Below, one piece after another: positions 7,482 through 15,137 of a stretch of DNA of 64,000 nt; position 1 is the first letter of the stretch; every line of letters begins with the position of its first letter. The translations under genes were made by a program, and so were the position numbers. The notes under the pieces were generated by a model. The model did no database searches. It saw only the letters and a program-made list of their open reading frames with translations, and had not been told where the DNA came from. This DNA is from an uncultured Bacteroides sp. (GTDB lineage: Bacteria; Bacteroidota; Bacteroidia; Bacteroidales; Bacteroidaceae). The DNA is taken from the NCBI GenBank assembly GCA_900553185.1, contig USCT01000006.1, positions 67,024-131,023 on the forward strand, written 5' to 3'.

Positions 7482-9353
7482 ATGGAATTCAAGTACGACG
7501 TAATTGTAATTGGTGCCGGCCATGCAGGTTGCGAAGCAGCTGCAGCAGCTGCCAACCTAGGTTCAAAGACCTGTCTCATCACCATGGACATGAACAAGAT
7601 TGCCCAGATGAGTTGTAACCCGGCAGTAGGTGGTATCGCCAAAGGACAAATCGTAAGAGAGATTGATGCACTGGGAGGATACATGGGACTGGTTACAGAC
7701 AAAACAGCCATCCAGTTCCGAATGCTGAACCGTTCCAAAGGTCCAGCCATGTGGAGCCCACGCGCACAATGCGACCGTGGCAAGTTCATCTGGGCCTGGC
7801 GCGAGGTTTTGGAGAATATTCCCAATCTGCATATCTGGCAAGACACCGTAGAAGAACTCATCGTCGAGAACGGCGAAGTAACCGGACTCGTTACATGCTG
7901 GGGGGTAACCTTCCGTGCCAAATGTATCGTTCTTACGGCAGGTACCTTCCTGAACGGCTTAATGCATATCGGTCATAAAATGCTGGCCGGAGGACGTTGT
8001 GCCGAACCAGCCTCCTATCACCTGACCGAATCCATCACCCGGCACGGAATAACCGCCGGCCGGATGAAAACCGGTACCCCGGTCCGCATTGACGCACGCA
8101 GCGTACACTTCGACCTGATGGAAACACAGGATGGAGAAAACGATTTTCACCGCTTTTCATTTATCAGCGAACCGCGCCAGCTCAAACAACTTCAGTGCTG
8201 GACCTGCTATACCAACGAAGAAGTACATGAAGTACTTCGAAGCGGACTGGCAGATTCTCCCTTGTTCAACGGACAAATCAAGAGTATCGGCCCGCGTTAT
8301 TGCCCCAGTATCGAAACAAAAATCGTAACTTTCCCGGACAAGCCCCAGCACCAGCTGTTCCTAGAACCGGAAGGCGAAACGACCCGTGAACTTTACCTGA
8401 ACGGCTTCTCTTCTTCTCTTCCCATGGACATTCAGATTGAAGCCCTGAAAAAAATTCCGTGCTTCCGTGATCTGGTAATCTATCGCCCGGGATATGCCAT
8501 CGAGTACGATTATTTCGACCCGACCCAGCTAAAGCATACCCTCGAGTCCAAAATCATCAGAAACCTGTTCTTTGCAGGCCAGGTAAACGGAACAACAGGA
8601 TACGAAGAAGCCGGAGGACAAGGAATCATTGCAGGTATTAACGCCCATATCAATTGTCACGGTGGAGAGCCCTTTGTACTTGGAAGAGACGAAGCATATA
8701 TTGGTGTCCTAATCGACGACCTGGTAACAAAAGGAGTAGACGAACCTTACCGCATGTTCACCTCCCGTGCCGAGTATCGGATCCTGCTTCGTCAGGATGA
8801 TGCGGATATGCGACTGACAGAGCGCGCCTACAAACTGGGTCTGGTCAAGAAGGACCGCTACGACTGGCTTTGCACCAAACGGGAAGAGATCGCACGCATC
8901 GTCGAATTTACGAAAACCTACTCCATCAAGGCAGACAAAATAAACGATGCTTTGGAAAGTCTGGGTACGGCTCAGTTGACCCATGGATGTAAATTAATTG
9001 ATCTTATCAGCCGTCCGCAAATAACAATCGAAAATATCGCGCCACACGTTCCGGCCTTTCAGCATCTGCTTGAACAGATAGAAACCCGGAAAGACGAAAT
9101 CATCGAAGCCGCCGAAGTTCTTATAAAATACAAAGGATACATCGACCGCGAACGAATGATAGCCGACAAAATTCACCGGCTGGAATCTATCCGGATCAAA
9201 GGCAAGTTTGATTACATGAACCTTCAATCATTGTCCACAGAGGCTCGGCAGAAGCTCATCAAGATAGATCCCGAAACCCTGGCACAGGCCAGCCGTATTC
9301 CTGGTATCTCACCCAGCGACATCAACGTGCTGCTGGTACTTCTGGGCAGATAA
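7482..9353 (+). CDS. mnmG: tRNA uridine-5-carboxymethylaminomethyl modification enzyme
   Basis: MnmG (GidA) works with the GTPase MnmE to add the cmnm5 group to the wobble uridine of several tRNAs, using FAD, NADH and methylene-tetrahydrofolate. The 623-residue protein begins with the FAD Rossmann motif GAGHAGCEAAAAAANLG (about residues 11-27) and has the family segments MSCNPAVGGIAKGQ near 43-57 and GTTGYEEAGGQG near 370-380; length is normal. A parS site lies immediately downstream. mnmE is not in this window. Confidence 0.96.
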   Translation: MEFKYDVIVIGAGHAGCEAAAAAANLGSKTCLITMDMNKIAQMSCNPAVGGIAKGQIVREIDALGGYMGLVTDKTAIQFRMLNRSKGPAMWSPRAQCDRGKFIWAWREVLENIPNLHIWQDTVEELIVENGEVTGLVTCWGVTFRAKCIVLTAGTFLNGLMHIGHKMLAGGRCAEPASYHLTESITRHGITAGRMKTGTPVRIDARSVHFDLMETQDGENDFHRFSFISEPRQLKQLQCWTCYTNEEVHEVLRSGLADSPLFNGQIKSIGPRYCPSIETKIVTFPDKPQHQLFLEPEGETTRELYLNGFSSSLPMDIQIEALKKIPCFRDLVIYRPGYAIEYDYFDPTQLKHTLESKIIRNLFFAGQVNGTTGYEEAGGQGIIAGINAHINCHGGEPFVLGRDEAYIGVLIDDLVTKGVDEPYRMFTSRAEYRILLRQDDADMRLTERAYKLGLVKKDRYDWLCTKREEIARIVEFTKTYSIKADKINDALESLGTAQLTHGCKLIDLISRPQITIENIAPHVPAFQHLLEQIETRKDEIIEAAEVLIKYKGYIDRERMIADKIHRLESIRIKGKFDYMNLQSLSTEARQKLIKIDPETLAQASRIPGISPSDINVLLVLLGR

Positions 9354-9361
9354 AAAGAATG

Positions 9362-9377
9362 TGTTTCACGTGAAACA
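9362..9377. promoter_or_regulatory. parS centromere site (ParB-binding palindrome)
   Basis: TGTTTCACGTGAAACA is a perfect 16-bp palindrome, identical to the classical chromosomal parS consensus bound by ParB in many bacteria. It lies in the 57-bp gap between mnmG and apt, starting 9 bp after the mnmG stop, where no coding constraint explains it. parS sites cluster near the replication origin in most genomes, so this region is probably origin-proximal (inference). No parA or parB gene lies in the window. Confidence 0.85.
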
Positions 9378-9410
9378 ACTGGTTTAAAGAAAACTCATAA
9401 AATACTGAAT

Positions 9411-9935
9411 ATGAATAAGGAAATATTAAAGAAAAATTTGAGGGAAATTCCTGATTTCCCTATTAAAGGAATCTTGTTCTACGATGTGACTACCCTCTTC
9501 AAGAATGCGGAATGTCTGCAAGAAATGGTAGACGGATTGTATGAACTTTATAAAGACAAGGGCATTACTAAAGTAGTAGGAATCGAATCAAGAGGTTTCA
9601 TCCTGGGAGGTGCGTTAGCAACCCGTTTGGGGGCAGGTTTCGTTATGGCACGCAAGCCTGGCAAACTGCCGGCCGAAGTGCTGGAAGAGACATACGCCAA
9701 AGAATACGGCACAGATACCATCCAGCTTCACAAGGATGCCATCAACGAAAACGACATTGTATTGTTACACGACGATTTGCTGGCAACCGGAGGAACCATG
9801 GCAGCTACGCTCCGATTGGTAAAGAAAGCTGGAGCAAAGAAAGCCTATGTCAACTTCGTTATTGAGCTGGAAAAACTAAACGGAAGAAAAGCCTTTCCAG
9901 ACAATGTGGAAATCACAACGTTCCTGAAGCTTTAA
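9411..9935 (+). CDS. apt: Adenine phosphoribosyltransferase
   Basis: Purine salvage enzyme converting adenine and PRPP to AMP and pyrophosphate. The 174-residue protein has the PRPP-binding loop VLLHDDLLATGGTM near residues 121-134, the ESRGFILGGALA segment near 61-72, and the RKPGKLP flexible loop near 83-90, all diagnostic of Apt. It follows mnmG and the parS site. A stable stem ending in a T-run closes the transcript at 9975-10056. Confidence 0.96.
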   Translation: MNKEILKKNLREIPDFPIKGILFYDVTTLFKNAECLQEMVDGLYELYKDKGITKVVGIESRGFILGGALATRLGAGFVMARKPGKLPAEVLEETYAKEYGTDTIQLHKDAINENDIVLLHDDLLATGGTMAATLRLVKKAGAKKAYVNFVIELEKLNGRKAFPDNVEITTFLKL

Positions 9936-9974
9936 TAGCCTGTTGCCCGACGACAGCCATCAAGCAATAAACTC

Positions 9975-10056
9975 ACGCAGGTTACATGCCAGTTATCACT
10001 ACCCTCATACGATAATATACGCGCACAACAAGACGGCATGTAGCCTGTGTTTTTTC
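9975..10056 (+). terminator. Probable terminator of apt with an unusually long loop
   Basis: ACGCAGGTTACATGCC (9975-9990) can pair with GGCATGTAGCCTGTGT (10035-10050) over 16 positions with two G-U wobbles, followed by a T-run. The 44-nt loop is long for an intrinsic terminator. Confidence 0.55.
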
Positions 10057-10088
10057 AAACATCCACCCCCCAAAAATTAGCTATTGCA

Positions 10089-11906
10089 ATGGAGAAAACA
10101 GAAGAACTTGGAACCAGCGAATACCTGCGAGGAATTGTATTAAACCTTCCCGATAGCCCTGGAATCTACCAGTATTTAAATCAGGAAGGCGTCATCATCT
10201 ATGTAGGCAAGGCCAAGAACTTAAAACGAAGGGTCTACTCCTATTTTTCAAAAGAGCATCAGTCAGCAAAGACCCGCATTCTGGTAAGCAAGATCGCAGA
10301 TATCCGCTACATCGTCGTAAACACCGAAGAAGATGCGCTGCTGCTCGAGAATAACCTGATCAAAAAATACAAGCCCCGCTACAATGTCCTGTTGAAAGAT
10401 GACAAGACATATCCTTCCATCTGCGTAAGCAACGAATACTTTCCACGTATCTTCAAGACCCGAAAAATCATTCGTAACGGATCTACCTATTACGGACCGT
10501 ACAGTCATGTACCGTCCATGTATGCCTTGCTGGAACTGATAAACAAGCTCTATTCTCCACGTACCTGTAAACTGGCGCTGACGCCAGAAAATATTCAGGC
10601 GAACAAATTCAAAGTTTGCCTGGAATATCACATCAAGAATTGCAAAGGTCCTTGCGTAGGTCTGCAATCACACGAGGACTACATGAAAGACATTACCCAA
10701 ATCAAAGAAATCCTAAAAGGAAATACACAAGCTATCAGCCAGGCTTTGAAAAAGGAAATGCTGGCAATGGCCGAAGAACTGAAATTCGAAGAAGCCCAAA
10801 AGCTCAAAGAGAAATATGAACTGATAGAAAGCTATCGCTCGAGAAGCGAAGTTGTCAGCTCCGTACTCCACAACATCGATGTATTCTCTATCGAAACAGA
10901 AGGAAGCTCAGCCTACATCAATTACCTGCACATTACAAACGGAAGCATTAACCAGGCTTTTACTTTCGAATATAAAATCCGCATGAACGAATCAAAAGAA
11001 GAATTGCTCCAGCTGGGAATTGTAGAAATGCGGGAACGCTATAAAAGTACATCCAGGGAAATCATCATTCCATTCGAACTCGACATGGAAATGAAGGATG
11101 TCACCTTCACCATTCCGCAACGAGGAGATAAAAAGCACCTGCTTGAACTTTCTATCATGAACGTAAAGCAATACAAGGTAGACCGGCTGAAACAAGCAGA
11201 AAAGCTAAATCCAGAGCAACGCAGTGTACGCCTGATGAAGGAAATTCAGGAACAGTTGCACATTGACCGAATGCCCGTCCATATTGAATGTTTCGATAAT
11301 TCCAACATTCAGGGATCAGATGCCGTAGCCGCCTGCGTTGTCTTCAAGAAAGCAAAACCAAGTAAAAAGGATTACCGCAAATACATTATCAAGACAGTAA
11401 CGGGCCCCGACGATTATGCTTCCATGCAGGAAGTAGTACGCCGCAGATATAGCCGGATTATCGAGGAACAAGGAGAACTTCCCGATCTGATTCTGACCGA
11501 TGGCGGGAAAGGACAAATGGAAGTCGTACGGCAGGTTATAGAAGACGAACTGCATCTAAACATACCCATTGTTGGATTAGCCAAAAACAATCGCCACAAA
11601 ACATCCGAGATTCTATATGGGTTTCCACCTGTAGTAGTAGGAATCAAACAAGGAACTCCCCTCTTTCACCTGCTGGAAAACATTCAGGACGAAGTACACC
11701 GGTTTGCCATTACGTTCCACCGCGATAAACGCAGCAAGAGCCAGATAGCATCGGCTCTGGACAATATCAAGGGAATCGGAGAAAAACGAAAAACAGCCTT
11801 ACTCAAGACCTTCAAGAGTGTGGCCCGAATCAAACAGGCCAGTCTGGAAGAAATAGCTGCCGTAATCGGTGAAAGCGCCGCAAAAAACATCAAAGAAACA
11901 CTGTAA
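10089..11906 (+). CDS. uvrC: Excinuclease ABC subunit C
   Basis: UvrC makes both incisions around a DNA lesion after UvrAB has located it. The 605-residue product has an N-terminal GIY-YIG nuclease (SPGIYQYLN...GVIIYVGKAKNLKRRV), a central UvrB-interacting segment (ALKKEMLAMAEELKFEEAQKLKEKY), the RNase H-like domain for the 5' cut (ECFDNSNIQGSDAVAACVVF) and C-terminal helix-hairpin-helix repeats (LDNIKGIGEKRKTALLKTFKS). The start is the ATG at 10089; an in-frame non-ATG extension to 10047 runs back into the terminator stem of apt. Confidence 0.96.
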   Translation: MEKTEELGTSEYLRGIVLNLPDSPGIYQYLNQEGVIIYVGKAKNLKRRVYSYFSKEHQSAKTRILVSKIADIRYIVVNTEEDALLLENNLIKKYKPRYNVLLKDDKTYPSICVSNEYFPRIFKTRKIIRNGSTYYGPYSHVPSMYALLELINKLYSPRTCKLALTPENIQANKFKVCLEYHIKNCKGPCVGLQSHEDYMKDITQIKEILKGNTQAISQALKKEMLAMAEELKFEEAQKLKEKYELIESYRSRSEVVSSVLHNIDVFSIETEGSSAYINYLHITNGSINQAFTFEYKIRMNESKEELLQLGIVEMRERYKSTSREIIIPFELDMEMKDVTFTIPQRGDKKHLLELSIMNVKQYKVDRLKQAEKLNPEQRSVRLMKEIQEQLHIDRMPVHIECFDNSNIQGSDAVAACVVFKKAKPSKKDYRKYIIKTVTGPDDYASMQEVVRRRYSRIIEEQGELPDLILTDGGKGQMEVVRQVIEDELHLNIPIVGLAKNNRHKTSEILYGFPPVVVGIKQGTPLFHLLENIQDEVHRFAITFHRDKRSKSQIASALDNIKGIGEKRKTALLKTFKSVARIKQASLEEIAAVIGESAAKNIKETL

Positions 11907-12123
11907 CGGAAACATCGGGTACCGTCATCAGACAGCAAGAGAATATATCAACTTAAAGTTTATTCCCCTTTCAAAGGAACTGTTCCAATAAGAGTACAAA
12001 GATAAAGCAACCAAAGTGCAAAGATCTCCTTTCCTTCGCACAAAAGCCAGAAGCCCCAAACGCTAAAGCAAGGGTCTCTTTGAATAAATGCAAACGTATA
12101 GAACGGGAAACCGATTTATTTCG

Positions 12124-12131
12124 TACTTTTG
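12124..12131 (+). promoter_or_regulatory. -7 promoter element of the dtd-mazG-deoC operon
   Basis: TACTTTTG, perfect TAnnTTTG, 26 bp before the dtd ATG at 12158. It supports that ATG over an upstream in-frame Met at 12080. Confidence 0.55.
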
Positions 12132-12157
12132 TAAAAAACAGAACGAACAATACAATT

Positions 12158-12610
12158 ATGAGAGTAGTAATCCAACGTGTCAGCCATGCATCCGTAACCA
12201 TCAATGGAGTATGCAAATCTGCCATTCAAACCGGTTTTATGATTCTGGTAGGCATTGAAGAAGCCGATACCCAGGAAGACGCCGACTGGCTCTGCAAGAA
12301 AATAATCGGACTCCGCGTATTCGATGACGAACAAGGAGTCATGAACCGCTCCATCCTGGATGTAGGCGGCGAAATATTGGTCATCAGCCAATTCACACTG
12401 ATGGCTTCGACCAAAAAGGGAAACCGGCCTTCATACATACGGGCAGCCCGTCACGAAACAGCCATTCCTCTTTACGAATATTTCTGCAATGAACTAAGTA
12501 TCGCCTTAGGGAAACAGGTAGGAACCGGCGAATTCGGAGCCGACATGAAAGTAGAGCTTCTCAATAATGGTCCTGTAACAATCTGCATCGATTCAAAAAA
12601 CAAAGAATAA
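12158..12610 (+). CDS. dtd: D-aminoacyl-tRNA deacylase
   Basis: Dtd hydrolyses D-amino acids (and mischarged glycine) from tRNA, protecting translation. The 150-residue protein has the family signatures SQFTLMASTKKGNRPS (around residues 76-91) and the C-terminal NNGPVTICID motif containing the cross-subunit Gly-Pro pair. MRVVIQRVSHASVTI at the N-terminus is also typical, which supports the chosen start. mazG begins 4 bp after its stop. Confidence 0.95.
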   Translation: MRVVIQRVSHASVTINGVCKSAIQTGFMILVGIEEADTQEDADWLCKKIIGLRVFDDEQGVMNRSILDVGGEILVISQFTLMASTKKGNRPSYIRAARHETAIPLYEYFCNELSIALGKQVGTGEFGADMKVELLNNGPVTICIDSKNKE

Positions 12611-12614
12611 ATAT

Positions 12615-12935
12615 ATGACACTGGAAGAAGCACAGAAAACAGTAGACAACTGGATCAAGACTTACGGCGTACGGTATTTTAGCGAATTGACAAATATGGC
12701 CGTACTGACCGAAGAAGTAGGCGAACTGGCACGCATAATGGCACGCAAATACGGCGACCAGTCTTTCAAGGAAGGAGAAAAATGCAACCTGGCCGACGAA
12801 ATGGCCGATGTGCTCTGGGTATTGATCTGTCTGGCCAATCAGACAGGAGTAGACCTGACAGAAGCATTCCAAAAGAATCTTGAGAAGAAAACATCAAGAG
12901 ATAAAGACAGACATAAAAACAACCCTAAATTATAG
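12615..12935 (+). CDS. Single-domain MazG-type nucleotide pyrophosphohydrolase
   Basis: 106-residue all-alpha NTP pyrophosphatase of the MazG family, thought to remove aberrant or damaged nucleoside triphosphates. Visible metal-binding motifs are EEVGELARIMAR (residues 35-46) and DEMADVLWVLICLANQ (about 62-77), the ExxE...ExxD arrangement. It is the middle gene of dtd-mazG-deoC; the spacing to both neighbours is 4-5 bp. Confidence 0.9.
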   Translation: MTLEEAQKTVDNWIKTYGVRYFSELTNMAVLTEEVGELARIMARKYGDQSFKEGEKCNLADEMADVLWVLICLANQTGVDLTEAFQKNLEKKTSRDKDRHKNNPKL

Positions 12936-12940
12936 CCTTT

Positions 12941-13957
12941 ATGAAACATCTTTCAGACGATGAATACATGTACGGAAACAATCCGGGACATCAGTCAACA
13001 AACAATGAGAAGTACGATGCAAATGAGACAGACGACTTCGGTTACGACGAAATGGATAAAGAACACTTGAACCAGCCGAGTAAATATGAAATGGCGTTGG
13101 ATAAATACAACACACGGTTAAACGATAAGGAAGTGGCTCAACAAACGGCCCATCTGTTGGAAAAGCACCTTGACGAAAACAACACAACCGAGGTAAAGAA
13201 GTTCCTCTTCAACTGTATTGACCTGACTACCCTGAAATGTACGGATAGTGAAGAAAGTGTAATGGAATTTACCCAGCGGGTAAATGATTTCGTCGACGCC
13301 TATCCCGACCTAAAGAATGTAGCAGCCATCTGTGTATACCCGAACATGGCCGAAATCGTAAATGATACACTGGAAGCAGACGATGTAAAAATAGCCTGCG
13401 TATCGGGAGGATTTCCTTCTTCACAGACATTCACAGAAGTAAAAGTAGCCGAGACAGCCATGGCCATCCATGCAGGCGCAGACGAGATCGATATTGTCAT
13501 CCCCGTAGGAAAGTTCCTCAGCCATGACTATGAAAGCATGTGCGACGAAATAGAAGAACTGAAATCCGTATGTGGCGAAAAACACCTGAAAGTCATTCTG
13601 GAGACAGGAGCATTGGGATCGGCTTCCAACATCAAGAAAGCTTCCATCCTTTCCATGTATTCAGGAGCCGATTTCATCAAAACATCTACAGGAAAAGAAC
13701 CTGTATCGGCTACACCCGAGGCGGCCTTTGTCATGTGTCATGCCATTAAAGAATACTTTCTGGAAACCGGACGTAAAGTAGGCTTCAAACCTGCGGGCGG
13801 TATCAACACCGTAAAAGATGCCGTGACTTATTATACCATCGTAAAAGAAATATTGGGCAAGGAATGGCTGAACAACGAACTCTTCCGCTTAGGAACCAGC
13901 CGTCTGGCCAACCTGTTACTTTCCGATATTTTGGGAGCAGAAACCAAATTCTTCTAA
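12941..13957 (+). CDS. deoC: Deoxyribose-phosphate aldolase with N-terminal extension
   Basis: DeoC cleaves 2-deoxyribose-5-phosphate to acetaldehyde and glyceraldehyde-3-phosphate in deoxynucleoside catabolism. The catalytic Schiff-base lysine lies in DFIKTSTGKE near residue 247 and a second conserved lysine in GFKPAGG near 282. The aldolase barrel begins around residue 70. Ahead of it are about 50 acidic, low-complexity residues absent from short bacterial DeoC proteins; Met at 13052 (residue 38) is an alternative start. I kept the ATG at 12941, 5 bp after mazG, because of the tight operon spacing. Confidence 0.92.
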   Translation: MKHLSDDEYMYGNNPGHQSTNNEKYDANETDDFGYDEMDKEHLNQPSKYEMALDKYNTRLNDKEVAQQTAHLLEKHLDENNTTEVKKFLFNCIDLTTLKCTDSEESVMEFTQRVNDFVDAYPDLKNVAAICVYPNMAEIVNDTLEADDVKIACVSGGFPSSQTFTEVKVAETAMAIHAGADEIDIVIPVGKFLSHDYESMCDEIEELKSVCGEKHLKVILETGALGSASNIKKASILSMYSGADFIKTSTGKEPVSATPEAAFVMCHAIKEYFLETGRKVGFKPAGGINTVKDAVTYYTIVKEILGKEWLNNELFRLGTSRLANLLLSDILGAETKFF

Positions 13958-14003
13958 TTCCATCCACTGCTTCCTTCGTTAAGGAATTCTATAGGAATAA
14001 TAA

Positions 14004-14049
14004 AAAAGACTGCTTTACCCATAGTCTCAGAAAGGTAAGGCAGTCTTTT
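14004..14049. terminator. Bidirectional terminator between deoC and the polyprenyl synthase gene
   Basis: AAAAGACTGCTTTACC (14004-14019) pairs with GGTAAGGCAGTCTTTT (14034-14049), 16 bp with one G-U wobble and a 14-nt loop, with A/T tails on both sides. It sits between convergent genes. Confidence 0.85.
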
Positions 14050-14069
14050 CATATTTCAGAACGATCTGT

Positions 14070-15044
14070 TTACTTATTACGTTCAATCACATAATCAATA
14101 TATGCAGTCAATGCTGTACGGAGTGCTTCATCTGTCGACGACGGCAACAAAGCCAAAGCACGCTCACGGTATCCATACATTACCTGCTCGGCATAACTGA
14201 TACCTCCTTCACGTTTTACCAGTTCCACAAACGCAGCGATTTCTTCTTTGGTAGCCTCCAGTGAACGAATCCGTAATCCCAAATCACGTACTTCATCGGA
14301 TCCCAGCTTATTGATCACATACAAAGCAGGCAGGGTCAGCTTACCTTCTACCATATCATTTCCCGTCGGTTTTCCAAGTTCCGCATTCTCGAAATAATCG
14401 AAAATATCGTCCTTTATCTGAAAAGCCGTACCAATCATCTCACCAAAAAGAGCCGCATTCTTCACCTCTTCTTCCGGTGCCTGTACAGAGACAGCTCCAC
14501 TTTCTGCGCTGGCTGTAAACAAAGCAGCCGTTTTTTTTCGGATCACATTAAAATAGATTTCCTCGGAAAATTCCTTGTTCGACGTATTGGCCAATTGGAT
14601 AATCTCACCTTCCGACAAATCCTGTCCCAAACGCGCAATCAACTCTACCAATTCTACTTTCCCGGTATATGCAGCATGCCTCAAACTGGTAGCCAGCATG
14701 TAATCGCCCACCAATATAGAGACCTTGTTGTTATATATGGCATTTACAGACGACTGCCCCCTCCGCTTGTCACTCTCATCCACTACATCGTCATGGACCA
14801 GACTGGCCGTATGCAACAACTCCAGTGAAAGCGCAGCGTGCAAGGTAGCGTCATTCAAAACACCATATAACTTTGCCATAAGCATCACCAGAATGGGACG
14901 CATCATTTTACCATTCCGCTTCTTGATATAAGAAAGCACCTCGTTCAGCAACGGATCGGTACTTTGCAAAGAAGAGTCGAAAAGCTGTCTAAAGGCTGTC
15001 AGTTCTTTTCTTACAGGTCGAGTGATTAAATCTATTTTATCCAT
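14070..15044 (-). CDS. Polyprenyl (long-chain isoprenyl) diphosphate synthase
   Basis: Adds isopentenyl diphosphate units to an allylic diphosphate to make a long isoprenoid chain, probably the menaquinone side chain in this group (inference). The first aspartate-rich motif is LVHDDVVDESDKRRG (DDVVD at residues 85-89) and the second is QIKDDIFDYF near 213; 324 residues is typical of octaprenyl-type synthases. Chain length cannot be read safely from the sequence. The gene is divergent from polA, with a minus-strand -7 element at 15063-15070. Confidence 0.9.
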   Translation of the reverse strand: MDKIDLITRPVRKELTAFRQLFDSSLQSTDPLLNEVLSYIKKRNGKMMRPILVMLMAKLYGVLNDATLHAALSLELLHTASLVHDDVVDESDKRRGQSSVNAIYNNKVSILVGDYMLATSLRHAAYTGKVELVELIARLGQDLSEGEIIQLANTSNKEFSEEIYFNVIRKKTAALFTASAESGAVSVQAPEEEVKNAALFGEMIGTAFQIKDDIFDYFENAELGKPTGNDMVEGKLTLPALYVINKLGSDEVRDLGLRIRSLEATKEEIAAFVELVKREGGISYAEQVMYGYRERALALLPSSTDEALRTALTAYIDYVIERNK

Positions 15045-15062
15045 CTACATATATTTGCTGCA

Positions 15063-15070
15063 CAAAAGTA
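15063..15070 (-). promoter_or_regulatory. -7 promoter element of the polyprenyl synthase gene
   Basis: TACTTTTG on the minus strand, 18 bp before the ATG at 15044. Confidence 0.55.
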
Positions 15071-15101
15071 ATAATAAAAGAGCGAATACGACATTTTTTT
15101 G

Positions 15102-15109
15102 TATTTTTA
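15102..15109 (+). promoter_or_regulatory. polA: Putative -7 promoter element of polA
   Basis: TATTTTTA, one base off TAnnTTTG. It would start transcription near 15114 and favours the ATG at 15138 over Met codons at 15111 or earlier. Confidence 0.4.
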
Positions 15110-15137
15110 CATGAAAAAACTTAATATTTTTACACGA

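Noticed and set aside
11997..12004. Minus-strand TATCTTTG promoter-like element
   Set aside because: A perfect -7 match, but to its left lies only the antisense strand of uvrC, with no conserved gene. An antisense RNA cannot be excluded.
15099..15137. Earlier start of polA
   Set aside because: A -7-like element at 15102-15109 overlaps it and homologues start just before LFLLDAYALIYRAYY.
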